DNA of 37,434 nt from Candidatus Cacconaster equi (lineage in GTDB: Bacteria; Bacteroidota; Bacteroidia; Bacteroidales; UBA932), in assembly GCA_018065895.1 (NCBI GenBank), contig JAGHSK010000011.1, positions 1 to 37,434 on the forward strand, written 5' to 3'. Below are positions 25,107 through 33,434 of this stretch, in pieces. The notes below the pieces were generated by a model that saw nothing but the letters and a program-made list of their open reading frames with translations, searched no databases and had not been told where the DNA came from. Every line of letters begins with the position of its first letter. Positions within the stretch are counted from its first letter, which is position 1. The position numbers and the translations under genes were made by a program.

Positions 25107-25711
25107 TAGAATACGATGGCACCGGAAATCTCCCAGCAGCCAGTTGTGTTACGAACATTCCTGATGGCATTGGCATATTCTTCGAGAGATACCACCGCAC
25201 CGAAATTCCAGGAATACTTGGCCGTAAGCTGGATATGGAAAATATTCAGTCCGAATCCCACACCAAGTCCGTATTCGAAAGGCTTGGTCTTGATCGAGGC
25301 ATCGAATATGCTTATGCCAGGCTGCTTGTTGGCTATGTTATATCCGACAAACGGAGAGGCAAAGACAAAAGGCTTCGCCACAAGAAGGTCAATTCCCCAC
25401 TGAATGTTGATCGGAAGTTCAATATACGACATCTTCCACTTAAGGTCATTGCTGCCGTTTATCTTAGTGCCCTTTACATTGAACAGAAGTTCGGGTTGGA
25501 ATGAAAAACCTCCGACAGATGCTGTCTGATATCCGATACCCGCATGCCATCCTGTATAATTATTTAAATCTACAACGCTGAAATCTTTCAGGCTGGACGA
25601 AGCTAGGTTTGAAAGAGTGACACCTCCCTTGATCAGGAAGCCCTCAGCCGAAGCCGTGGCCGCACTGAAAAAGAGAATGGCTGCTGCGAAAAGAATCGAT
25701 ATTTTCTTCAT
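25106..25711 (-). CDS. Outer-membrane beta-barrel protein (PorT/porin-like)
   Basis: Protein of 201 residues with a type I signal peptide (ILFAAAILFFSAATASA, cleavage before EGF). The mature part has alternating aromatic and glycine-rich strands, such as WHAGIGYQT, FSFQPELLFNVKG, YIELPINIQWG, YGLGVGFGLNIF and IQLTAKYSWNFG. This is the pattern of a small eight-strand outer-membrane barrel of the PorT-like family. The substrate or partner is unknown. It lies 3 bases after trxA and is coupled to the polyprenyl synthase gene, an arrangement that appears to be organisational only. Confidence 0.85.
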   Translation of the reverse strand: MKKISILFAAAILFFSAATASAEGFLIKGGVTLSNLASSSLKDFSVVDLNNYTGWHAGIGYQTASVGGFSFQPELLFNVKGTKINGSNDLKWKMSYIELPINIQWGIDLLVAKPFVFASPFVGYNIANKQPGISIFDASIKTKPFEYGLGVGFGLNIFHIQLTAKYSWNFGAVVSLEEYANAIRNVRNTTGCWEISGAIVF

Positions 25712-25714
25712 GGC

Positions 25715-26035
25715 CTATCCTATCAGAGATTCTATCTTCTTCTCGAGATCAGTTTGAGAAATTGCACCCACGTGCCTGTCGACCATCTCCCCGTTCTTGA
25801 AGAAAAGAATAGTGGGAATATTTCTGATGCCGAACTTTGAAGGGGCGTCCGAACTGTCGTCAACATTGCATTTGAAGATGTCAACCTTTCCTGCAAACTT
25901 CTCCGCCATCTGATCGACAATTGGCGAAATCATACGGCAAGGCCCGCACCAGGTGGCCCAAAAATCCACAACTACAGGCCTTCCCGCCTGCATTACAAGA
26001 TTATCGAAATTTGAATCGTTTACTGCTTGTGCCAT
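25715..26035 (-). CDS. trxA: Thioredoxin
   Basis: Classical thioredoxin of 106 residues with the active site WC30GPC33, the cis-proline segment GIRNIPTILFFKNGE, and the buried Asp of VVVDFWA. It has no signal peptide, so it is a cytoplasmic disulfide reductant. It is first in a three-gene unit with the barrel and polyprenyl synthase genes and has a well-formed promoter. Confidence 0.97.
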   Translation of the reverse strand: MAQAVNDSNFDNLVMQAGRPVVVDFWATWCGPCRMISPIVDQMAEKFAGKVDIFKCNVDDSSDAPSKFGIRNIPTILFFKNGEMVDRHVGAISQTDLEKKIESLIG

Positions 26036-26056
26036 AACATTTCATTTTGTCGGTTG

Positions 26057-26087
26057 TAAAAGTAATCATTTTTTTCAGAATGTCAAA
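26057..26087 (-). promoter_or_regulatory. Promoter of trxA
   Basis: On the minus strand TTTG (26084-26087), a 19-base spacer, then TACTTTTA (26057-26064), one base off the -7 consensus; it ends 21 bases before the ATG. Confidence 0.6.
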
Positions 26088-26108
26088 CACAAGCGCTCAC
26101 CCGCACGG

Positions 26109-26402
26109 TCAAACGCTTCGTTCAACATTCCAGACAAAAGCCCTCACTCCGATAGCCTTGTTGCGGCTGTCAAGCTTTTTGACGGTCTGCATCAATTCAT
26201 CTACTTTTTCGTCAGGAACAATCGTTATGACGGCAGAATTCATTTCCGGCCAGGTATGGGTTCCGTGACGCGGTTCTCCATCTACAGAACCACGTCCCTG
26301 AACCTGCTCAAAGAAACTGTATCCGCGAATATTCAACTCATCAAGCATGAATTCAACTCTTGAAGTGAATGCCTGATTGAAAACTATAAATACACTCTTC
26401 AT
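26109..26402 (-). CDS. Small PII-like protein linked to the RND efflux operon
   Basis: Protein of 97 residues with a ferredoxin-like/PII-like pattern: strand KSVFIVFNQAF, helix TSRVEFMLDELNIRGYSFFEQV, a loop with GRGSVDGEPRHGTHTWPEMNS quoted in part (GEPRHGTHTWPEMN), strand AVITIVPDEKVDELMQTVKKL, and a final strand IGVRAFVW. The His/Glu-rich central loop sits where PII proteins have the T-loop and could bind metal. It starts 10 bases after the RND pump gene, so it is the last gene of that operon. A regulatory or metal-sensing role for the pump is inferred from position; the family assignment is tentative. Confidence 0.65.
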   Translation of the reverse strand: MKSVFIVFNQAFTSRVEFMLDELNIRGYSFFEQVQGRGSVDGEPRHGTHTWPEMNSAVITIVPDEKVDELMQTVKKLDSRNKAIGVRAFVWNVERSV

Positions 26403-26412
26403 TGTTAGCCTC

Positions 26413-29400
26413 CTATTCTACATCATCAGCGGAAAGCTGCATGAATATATATTCCTTGCGTTGTTTTTCAAGTTTGTCGCGGTCGTTTCCACGTGACATC
26501 AAGCCATAAACCACAGGCACGATAATCAATGTAACGAACGTTGACACGAGAAGACCTCCAATGACCACGATACCCATAGGACGCCACATCTCAGATCCTT
26601 CACCATTGCTCAATGCCATAGGAAGCATACCGAGGAGTGTGGTGAAAGCAGTCATAAGCACAGGGCGGATACGCGATTCTCCTGACATCGTGATGGCCTT
26701 GTTGAGTTCATATCCGCGGTCACGCATCAAATTGATATAGTCCACAAGCACGATACCGTTCTTGACAACGATACCGATCAGCATGATGAAACCGAGCGCT
26801 CCGATCATATCAAGAGTGGTGTTGGTCACCCAAAGGGCCAGAATCACTCCGGAAACCGCAAACGGCACTGAAAGCATGATGATGGCAGGCTTCTTGAGCG
26901 ATTCGAACTGCGAGGCCATTACAACGTAGACAAGCATCACAATCAGAAGCAGGAGCACGGCCATATCGCCGAAAGTCTTCTGCTGCTCCTCATAATCACC
27001 GGCAATCCTGACAACGATTCCAGTAGGCGCAGGATGGTTGTCGATGATGGTCTGAACCTGCTGCGCAATTTCACCGAGTGACGAATCGTATGGAAGAACT
27101 GATACCTTGAGGTAACGCTGACGGCTCTTTCTCTCAATTGTAGGAGGTGCCCAATATTCCTGAATCTCGGCGATCTCGCTCAGCTTCACATTCTTTCCGG
27201 TAGCAGTCGGAATGGAAAGATTCTGCACCTTGGTGATGGAATTGCGGTCCTTCTCAAGCAGACGGACAACAATATCGTATTCATCGCCGTCCTCCTTGAG
27301 ATATCCGGCAGTCATTCCGTTCACGCGGTTACGGACATACATTGAAACCGTGGACGAATTGAGTCCGTGGGCGGAAATTTTCTCCTTGTCAAGAACAATC
27401 TTGAGCTCGGGACGATCCTTGTCGCGGCTTGAGTGCACGTCACGGGCGCCCTTCACATTCTCCCTGATGCCCTCCATCAGCTCCGCTGCATAGAGGTTTG
27501 TCTGATCGAAATCATATCCGTAAACCTCAACGTCAACGGTAGAAGAGCCGTTGCCGCCCATACCGCCCGAAGTGGTACACTGATATTCGACTATTTCAGG
27601 GTATTCCGACATTACGGCTCGCAAAGACTCCGCAATCTTGTCGATGGAACGTTCACGGGTATTCTTCTTTCCGCACACGACAGTCATCGAAATCTTGTTG
27701 TTGGACGTTGATGAGAAGAGGGATGAAAGCCCTGCATCGTCATTCGAACCGGCAGATGTCGATATAATCTGAATTTCAGGAGCGGCCTGCTTGAAATCAG
27801 CTTCAAGCGCACGCGCCGTCTTGAGAGTCTCTTCAATCCTTGTACCTCGCTGAAGCTCCACTTTTACCGAGAGACGTCCATTGTCACCGGAATGCATGAA
27901 GTCGGTACCTATCCTGCCTGCAAATACAGGGATGAGCGTGAAGATGAAGAAAGCAGCCGCTATTGCCAGTGTTGTGCCTTTATGGTTGAGACACCAGCCA
28001 AGAAGCCTTGCATATGCGGCATCTATTCTGTCAAGAGCGCTCACGATATATTTCTGATACCAGCCCTTGTGAACGTCATGCTGTACAAGATGACCGTTTT
28101 CATCGACAGAGACCTTCCTTGCCTTGAGCAATTGAGAACAGAGCATAGGGGTGAGTGAGATGGCGACGGTAGTGGAAGTACAAACCACGATGGTCACAAT
28201 CCAGCCGAGTTCCTTGAACATGATACCCGCCATACCGTTGAGCATCGTAAGAGGAACGAACACTGCAACGATTACCAATGTAGTGGCGATTACGGAGATC
28301 CAAACCTCGTTCGTGGCATAGATGGATGCCTCACGAGGACTTGAGCCGCGCTCGATATGGGTTGTGATGTTCTCCAGTACAACGATGGCATCATCCACAA
28401 CCATACCGATTGCCACCGTCAATGACGACAGCGAGATGATGTTAAGTGAACTGCCTGTAAAGAGCAGGTATATGAAGGCGACAATCAACGAAATAGGGAT
28501 TGTGATGCCGATGATGAATGTAGCCCTCCATTTTCCAAGGAACAGAAGAACCACCAGCACAACGAAAAGGAGTGCATAAAGGATGGACTCCTCAAGGGAG
28601 TTGATAGCCCCCTGGATGTTCTCCGAAGAGTCATAGATGACGCCGATATTGATGTCGGAAGGAAGCTGGCTCTTGATCTTCTCCATCTCACTGCGGACAT
28701 CTTTGCAGACCTGCACGGTATTCGCCCCGGACTTCTTTGAAACCATCATTCGGACGGCTTCCTGTCCGTTGACCTTCTCATCGAGAGTAAGATCCTTGAT
28801 GGTATCGCGTACGGTGGCGATATCACGCACGAATATCTTTCCGAAAGGAGTGTTGGCAACCACCAGATTTTCGATTTCAGCACTCTCTTCGAATTCACTG
28901 CGGACCTGGAGTTGATACTGTTCTTTCTCCATCTTGACCGTACCGCTGGAAAGGTTGAGGTTGCTGCCGCTGATGGCGCTTCCGACAGCCTCCAGAGTGA
29001 TACCGTAAGTGTCGAGCTTTGACTGGTCGATATCCACATAAACGTAGCGGTCAGGCGCTCCTGAGAGGGAGATGGTACCGATACCGTCAACGCGGTTGAG
29101 CTGGGTGACGACCTCGTCGTTGAGGATCTTGTCAAGTCCCGGATAGCTCTCCTTTGCAGTGACGTAGTACTGGATAACAGGCATCATACTGGTATTCAGT
29201 TTGAACACCATAGGTGTCGAACAACCGTCAGGTAGATTGTCCTTCATCATGTCGAGGTAACTTCGAATATCATTGGTCGCCTCGTCAAGGTTTGATCCCC
29301 ACTCGAGTTCGAGAGTTACGACTGATATGTTATCCTTTGAATTGGATGTAAGATGCTTCAATCCGTCAACGGAGTTGAGGGCATTTTCCACAAGTTTGGT

Positions 29401-29589
29401 CACGTTGGTCTCAACCTCACTCGCATTGGCACCCGGGTACGTGGTCATTACCGTAACGTACGGCGGGTCCATCTCCGGGAACTGGTCGATAGGCAGTCGC
29501 GAGAATGCGAACAGGCCTATCACGATAACTGCCACGAATATCAAGGCAGTCGTTACCGGCTTTTCTATCGCTGTTTTGTAGATACTCAT
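26413..29589 (-). CDS. RND multidrug efflux permease (AcrB/HAE-1 family)
   Basis: Inner-membrane proton-driven pump of 1058 residues, the usual size. Twelve helices are expected in two halves, with large periplasmic loops. The proton-relay pair is Asp399-Asp400 in GMVVDDAIVVLEN, and the matching Lys is in IVVKNGIVLVDY of the second half. The N-terminal PVTTALIFVAVIVIG and RLPIDQFPEMDPPYV blocks are typical of HAE-1 drug pumps, not heavy-metal pumps. It works with the adaptor and TolC-like genes directly upstream in the same operon (2-base and 13-base gaps) to expel drugs, bile acids or other amphiphiles. Confidence 0.96.
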   Translation of the reverse strand: MSIYKTAIEKPVTTALIFVAVIVIGLFAFSRLPIDQFPEMDPPYVTVMTTYPGANASEVETNVTKLVENALNSVDGLKHLTSNSKDNISVVTLELEWGSNLDEATNDIRSYLDMMKDNLPDGCSTPMVFKLNTSMMPVIQYYVTAKESYPGLDKILNDEVVTQLNRVDGIGTISLSGAPDRYVYVDIDQSKLDTYGITLEAVGSAISGSNLNLSSGTVKMEKEQYQLQVRSEFEESAEIENLVVANTPFGKIFVRDIATVRDTIKDLTLDEKVNGQEAVRMMVSKKSGANTVQVCKDVRSEMEKIKSQLPSDINIGVIYDSSENIQGAINSLEESILYALLFVVLVVLLFLGKWRATFIIGITIPISLIVAFIYLLFTGSSLNIISLSSLTVAIGMVVDDAIVVLENITTHIERGSSPREASIYATNEVWISVIATTLVIVAVFVPLTMLNGMAGIMFKELGWIVTIVVCTSTTVAISLTPMLCSQLLKARKVSVDENGHLVQHDVHKGWYQKYIVSALDRIDAAYARLLGWCLNHKGTTLAIAAAFFIFTLIPVFAGRIGTDFMHSGDNGRLSVKVELQRGTRIEETLKTARALEADFKQAAPEIQIISTSAGSNDDAGLSSLFSSTSNNKISMTVVCGKKNTRERSIDKIAESLRAVMSEYPEIVEYQCTTSGGMGGNGSSTVDVEVYGYDFDQTNLYAAELMEGIRENVKGARDVHSSRDKDRPELKIVLDKEKISAHGLNSSTVSMYVRNRVNGMTAGYLKEDGDEYDIVVRLLEKDRNSITKVQNLSIPTATGKNVKLSEIAEIQEYWAPPTIERKSRQRYLKVSVLPYDSSLGEIAQQVQTIIDNHPAPTGIVVRIAGDYEEQQKTFGDMAVLLLLIVMLVYVVMASQFESLKKPAIIMLSVPFAVSGVILALWVTNTTLDMIGALGFIMLIGIVVKNGIVLVDYINLMRDRGYELNKAITMSGESRIRPVLMTAFTTLLGMLPMALSNGEGSEMWRPMGIVVIGGLLVSTFVTLIIVPVVYGLMSRGNDRDKLEKQRKEYIFMQLSADDVE

Positions 29590-29591
29590 TT

Positions 29592-30608
29592 CTAGTTCTC
29601 CTTAACGACATTCAGTTTGACACCATCGACAAGCCTTGCTTCTCCCTTGGTGACCACTTTTGTTCCTTCGGTGATTTCATCGCTGATGATTTCCACATCT
29701 TCGTCGAAACGCTGTCCGAGCTCGACGAATACACGTTTTGCAACGCCGTTGTCATCAACATAGATATATCGTTCATTCGATCCGGTAAGTCTGAGTACCG
29801 TCTGATAAGGCACTACGAATGTATCTGCCTGACCCATAGTCATCGTCGTCTTGACGTACATACCCGGACGAAGCTTGTATGAGCCGTTGGCAATCTTGAG
29901 CTTGGCCTGGAAAGTGTGGCTTGCAGGATCGACTGTAGGATATACTATCTCGATTGTTGCAGGGAAATTCATCTCAGGATAAATGTCTGACGTAATATTG
30001 AGTTTCATTCCGGCCTTCACCAACGGGAAGTAGGTTTCAGGGATGTTCACAAGAGCTTTGAGCGTGCTGATCTGCGTAAGAACGAGGATAGGCTGGCCTG
30101 AATAAAGCTCTCCGTCTTCATAGTTCTTGGCGGAGATTACACCTGAGAAAGGAGCTTTGACAAAGGTGTTCTTCTCGAGGAATGCGAAACTCTCGCATAT
30201 CTGATCATAACTCAGTTTTGTCTGGTCATATGTCTGGGCTGCCACCGCGCCACTCTCCTTGAGAGATTCCATTCTCTGCATCTCGATGGTGAGGTTGGTG
30301 TAGGTGAGCTTCGTGGTGTTGTACTGATTCTGGTCCATTCTCACAAGCATATCGCCCTGTTTTACGTTAGCGCCTACCTCAACGTAGATATGTTCAATCT
30401 TTCCGGTAAGAGAAGGTGCTATATTCACAGTCTGATAGCCCTGGAGAGTGGTGGAAAATTCCAGAATCCTTGAAATGGTCTTCTTGTTGAGAACTGTCGT
30501 CTCCACCGGTTCGGTACGAGATTCAACACTCTTTGATTCCTGCTTCGGCCCACAGGCGGCAACAGACGCCAGAGCCAATGCGAACAACAGATATTTTGCT
30601 GATTTCAT
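29592..30608 (-). CDS. RND efflux periplasmic adaptor (membrane fusion lipoprotein)
   Basis: Adaptor of 338 residues bridging the pump and the outer-membrane channel. It has a lipoprotein signal ending A-A-C (LALASVAAC), so it is anchored to the membrane by Cys19. Then come a barrel-sandwich/lipoyl half (NIAPSLTGKIEHIYVEVGANVKQGDML in part: GKIEHIYVEVG), an alpha-hairpin (about 95-150), the second lipoyl half FSGVISAKNYEDGELY, and beta-barrel and membrane-proximal domains (VKTTMTMG, DGVKLNVV). It is the middle gene of the tripartite operon. Confidence 0.94.
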   Translation of the reverse strand: MKSAKYLLFALALASVAACGPKQESKSVESRTEPVETTVLNKKTISRILEFSTTLQGYQTVNIAPSLTGKIEHIYVEVGANVKQGDMLVRMDQNQYNTTKLTYTNLTIEMQRMESLKESGAVAAQTYDQTKLSYDQICESFAFLEKNTFVKAPFSGVISAKNYEDGELYSGQPILVLTQISTLKALVNIPETYFPLVKAGMKLNITSDIYPEMNFPATIEIVYPTVDPASHTFQAKLKIANGSYKLRPGMYVKTTMTMGQADTFVVPYQTVLRLTGSNERYIYVDDNGVAKRVFVELGQRFDEDVEIISDEITEGTKVVTKGEARLVDGVKLNVVKEN

Positions 30609-30621
30609 ATGTTTATATTTT

Positions 30622-31911
30622 TTATTTATTCAAGATTTCAGAGAGTGATATTGCGTCATCCACGATTTCGAGGACTGACTGCACATAACTTGCCTGTGCA
30701 TTTATCAGGTTAGTGCCGGCATTGGTCACGTCAAGGCTGGAGGCAATGCCGTGCTCGTATTTCTTCGTCACATTGTCGAATACACGTTGCGCCACTTCAA
30801 ATCCCTGACGCTGCGTATGGTACTTCTCCACTGCCGATTTCAGGTTGAACACCATCTGGCTGTGCTGGACCTTAAGGGCAAGTTCCGTGTCCATCAGGGT
30901 ATTGAGCTGCTTGTCGTAGGCAAGCTTCGCGTCCTTGTGGGAAGCCGTGTTGGCAAGGGAGGTGAAGATAGGGATGCTCAATGAAACACCCATCATATTA
31001 GGAGGGGTCATATTCATTGTCATCTCATTGCTGAAGTAGTGCTTGTATGTGTATTGATGGAATACGCTCAGTGTCGGAGTATTGGAGAGGCTTGAAGCGG
31101 TCACCTGCTTTCTCGCGAGTTCCGTACTGTTCTTGAGCAGCTGATAGTCATAGTTGCGGTCAAGTTCAAGCGTTTCAGACATAAGGGAGTCAATGTATTC
31201 AAGATCAAGCAGGTCATTGACCGTCTGAGTGAGAACAATCTTCACGTCCTCGTCGAGGGTAAGCTGGAGACGCATCATATTGTAAACCATCTCGAGGGCT
31301 CGTTCGGTAGAATTGATTGTCGCTTCCATCGATGCCGCCTGAACCTTGAGCTGGTCAGCCGAAGTCTGTTCCGCAACACCCACGTTCACCGAATTCTGGG
31401 TAACCTCATAAAGCTTGTTCATACTCTTCAGATTCTCCTTGAGAAGTGCAAGTGAAGACTCGGTCACAAGTGCGGAGAAATAGAGTTCCTTGACCTGATC
31501 GCGGATATCCCGCTCACTCTTCTTGAGGCTGATGTCCGCCATCTTTCTGGAAATCTTCGCCATTCCCACCGATACTGCCATCACACCGTTGAATGCGACT
31601 GAAGATGTGACGCCAAGATTTGCGTAAGGAGGCATCGCGATATCCATTCCGCCAATGCTCATTCTATAACCGAAATAGTTGGAGTAGTCAACAGTACCTT
31701 TGACCTGAGGCAGCATGGACGCAATAGCTTTCCATTTGTTTGCTTGCGCCTTCTGCACGTCAATAGCCGCATTTGCGAGAGTCCTGTTATGATCAACCGC
31801 AAACTGCTCGGCCTCTTCAAGAGAGAGCGCCAAAGTCTTCTCGGACGCCTCCTGAGCGTTAGCCGCAAATGTCCCCATCACGGCAACAAACAATATAATC
31901 AATCGTTTCAT
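30622..31911 (-). CDS. TolC-family outer-membrane efflux protein
   Basis: Outer-membrane channel subunit of 429 residues with a type I signal peptide (IILFVAVMGTFAANA, cleaved before QEAS). The mature protein opens with LSLEEAEQFAVDHNRTL and LPQVKGTVDYSNY, typical of the OEP family. It consists of two repeats of long helices interleaved with short beta segments, ending with the GIASSLDVTNAGTNLINAQASYV block. It is the first gene of the efflux operon, an order common in Bacteroidetes. Confidence 0.94.
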   Translation of the reverse strand: MKRLIILFVAVMGTFAANAQEASEKTLALSLEEAEQFAVDHNRTLANAAIDVQKAQANKWKAIASMLPQVKGTVDYSNYFGYRMSIGGMDIAMPPYANLGVTSSVAFNGVMAVSVGMAKISRKMADISLKKSERDIRDQVKELYFSALVTESSLALLKENLKSMNKLYEVTQNSVNVGVAEQTSADQLKVQAASMEATINSTERALEMVYNMMRLQLTLDEDVKIVLTQTVNDLLDLEYIDSLMSETLELDRNYDYQLLKNSTELARKQVTASSLSNTPTLSVFHQYTYKHYFSNEMTMNMTPPNMMGVSLSIPIFTSLANTASHKDAKLAYDKQLNTLMDTELALKVQHSQMVFNLKSAVEKYHTQRQGFEVAQRVFDNVTKKYEHGIASSLDVTNAGTNLINAQASYVQSVLEIVDDAISLSEILNK

Positions 31912-31930
31912 AATTCAAATAATCAGCGTG

Positions 31931-31938
31931 CAAAATTA
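31931..31938 (-). promoter_or_regulatory. -7 box of the RND efflux operon
   Basis: TAATTTTG on the minus strand is a full -7 match, 19 bases before the tolC-like ATG. The -33 region is poor, which would suit a promoter needing an activator. No regulator gene is adjacent. Confidence 0.45.
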
Positions 31939-32040
31939 GTGCAAAAAACATACCCTGCATAACATTACGGGCAGAAATACCCAATGTTATACAAATACAC
32001 CTCCGAATGTACCGTTGTTGCCCGGAAAGAAGTGCTGTCG

Positions 32041-33423
32041 TCAGTTTTTCTTCAGATTGTCCACGTACCTGTCGAGCTTGCGCAAAGTGCCCGGGATGTC
32101 GATATGCTGAGGGCAGGCAGGAGAGCACTGTCCGCATCCGACACAATGATCGGCCTGTCGGAGTTTCTCGACACTCCGGTCAAGACTCACGAGATAAGCC
32201 CGACGGTCTTTGGCATATTCAGGATCCTGCAGATCGCTGTTGACGTGACCTTCATTGACGCACTTGTTGTAATGCGCAAAAGATGCCGGGATGTTGATGC
32301 CGTACGGGCAAGGCATACAGTACTGGCAGCCGGTGCAAGGGACAAGCGGGAAATTGACATAGATCTTTGCGATATCCTCAAGCAGGGCCATCTCTTCTTC
32401 GGAGAGCGGCTCCAGAGGTGAGAATGTGGCAACATTGTCCTGAAGGTGCTCCATATATGTCATACCGCTGAGGACAGACAGAACGCCAGGGTGTGTTCCG
32501 CAGAAGCGGAAGGCCCAGGAAGCTATGCTTTCATAAGGTTTCCTTGCAAGCAGTTTGTCGGCGCAATCGTCACTGAGCGTGGCCAGGGCGCCACCAAGCA
32601 GAGGCTCCATTATCACGACAGGAATACCCCTCTTTTCAAGTTCCTTGTAGAGATATTCCGCATTGCACTCCTCCTGGTCGCGTTCGTGGGCATGCTTCCA
32701 GTCGATGTAGTTCATCTGAATCTGGACAAAATCCCAATGATATTTCCCTTCATCGTGCAGTGAAAGCATATAATCGAATACCTTCACGTCACCATGGAAC
32801 GACCATCCGAGGTTGCGGATACGGCCTGCCTCACGCTCCTTTACAAGGAAGTCAAGCACACCGTTGTCAAAAAACCTTTTGTTGAGAGTTTCCATAGGGT
32901 CCTTGCCTCCACCGATGCTGTGGAGAAGGTAATAGTCGATGTAGTCCACCTGAAGATTCTCGAACGAGGCCTTGTACATCTTGAGCGAACGTTCGAATGT
33001 CGGCTCGCCTCTTTGATTGGAGAGTTTCGTTGCGATGGTGAAGGATTCGCGAGGATGCCGTTTGAGAGCAATGCCTGTGGCAGCCTCCGACTTACCCTGC
33101 ACATATATTGGGGCTGTATCGAAATATGTCACTCCGTGTTCGATGGCATAGTCAACCATTGCATTGACGGCCTCCTGGTCGATGGTCTTCTGACCGTTTT
33201 CATCCGGTTCCGAGGTAGGCCAGCGCATACATCCATAGCCCAGGATTGAAACATTCTCCCCTTTCTGATTCTGGCGGTATGTCATTTCGCCGGGCTCTTT
33301 CTTCGATCCGACCACTTGCTTCGCAGCCTTGTCCGAGCAGGACGCAACTGCAACTACAGCCGCACTTCCGCCCAACACTTTAAGGAAGTCACGACGATTG
33401 ATATTTGATGATTTGCTTTTCAT
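32041..33423 (-). CDS. Tat-exported aldo/keto reductase with C-terminal 4Fe-4S domain
   Basis: Protein of 460 residues. The N-terminus has a twin-arginine signal (NRRDFLKVLGG; Arg10-Arg11) followed by a lipobox-like A-V-A-S-C (Cys29). The aldo/keto reductase barrel (about 47-350) shows the tetrad elements YFDTAPIY (Asp, Tyr), ATKLS (Lys) and YLLHS (His). The C-terminal part has two cluster motifs, CTGCQYCMPCPYGI and CVGCGQCSPACPQHI, so electrons may pass through iron-sulfur clusters and not only NAD(P)H. It is probably exported folded. It lies 11 bases after the membrane ferredoxin gene, its likely electron partner. The substrate is unknown. Confidence 0.9.
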   Translation of the reverse strand: MKSKSSNINRRDFLKVLGGSAAVVAVASCSDKAAKQVVGSKKEPGEMTYRQNQKGENVSILGYGCMRWPTSEPDENGQKTIDQEAVNAMVDYAIEHGVTYFDTAPIYVQGKSEAATGIALKRHPRESFTIATKLSNQRGEPTFERSLKMYKASFENLQVDYIDYYLLHSIGGGKDPMETLNKRFFDNGVLDFLVKEREAGRIRNLGWSFHGDVKVFDYMLSLHDEGKYHWDFVQIQMNYIDWKHAHERDQEECNAEYLYKELEKRGIPVVIMEPLLGGALATLSDDCADKLLARKPYESIASWAFRFCGTHPGVLSVLSGMTYMEHLQDNVATFSPLEPLSEEEMALLEDIAKIYVNFPLVPCTGCQYCMPCPYGINIPASFAHYNKCVNEGHVNSDLQDPEYAKDRRAYLVSLDRSVEKLRQADHCVGCGQCSPACPQHIDIPGTLRKLDRYVDNLKKN

Positions 33424-33434
33424 GGCTGTACCTC

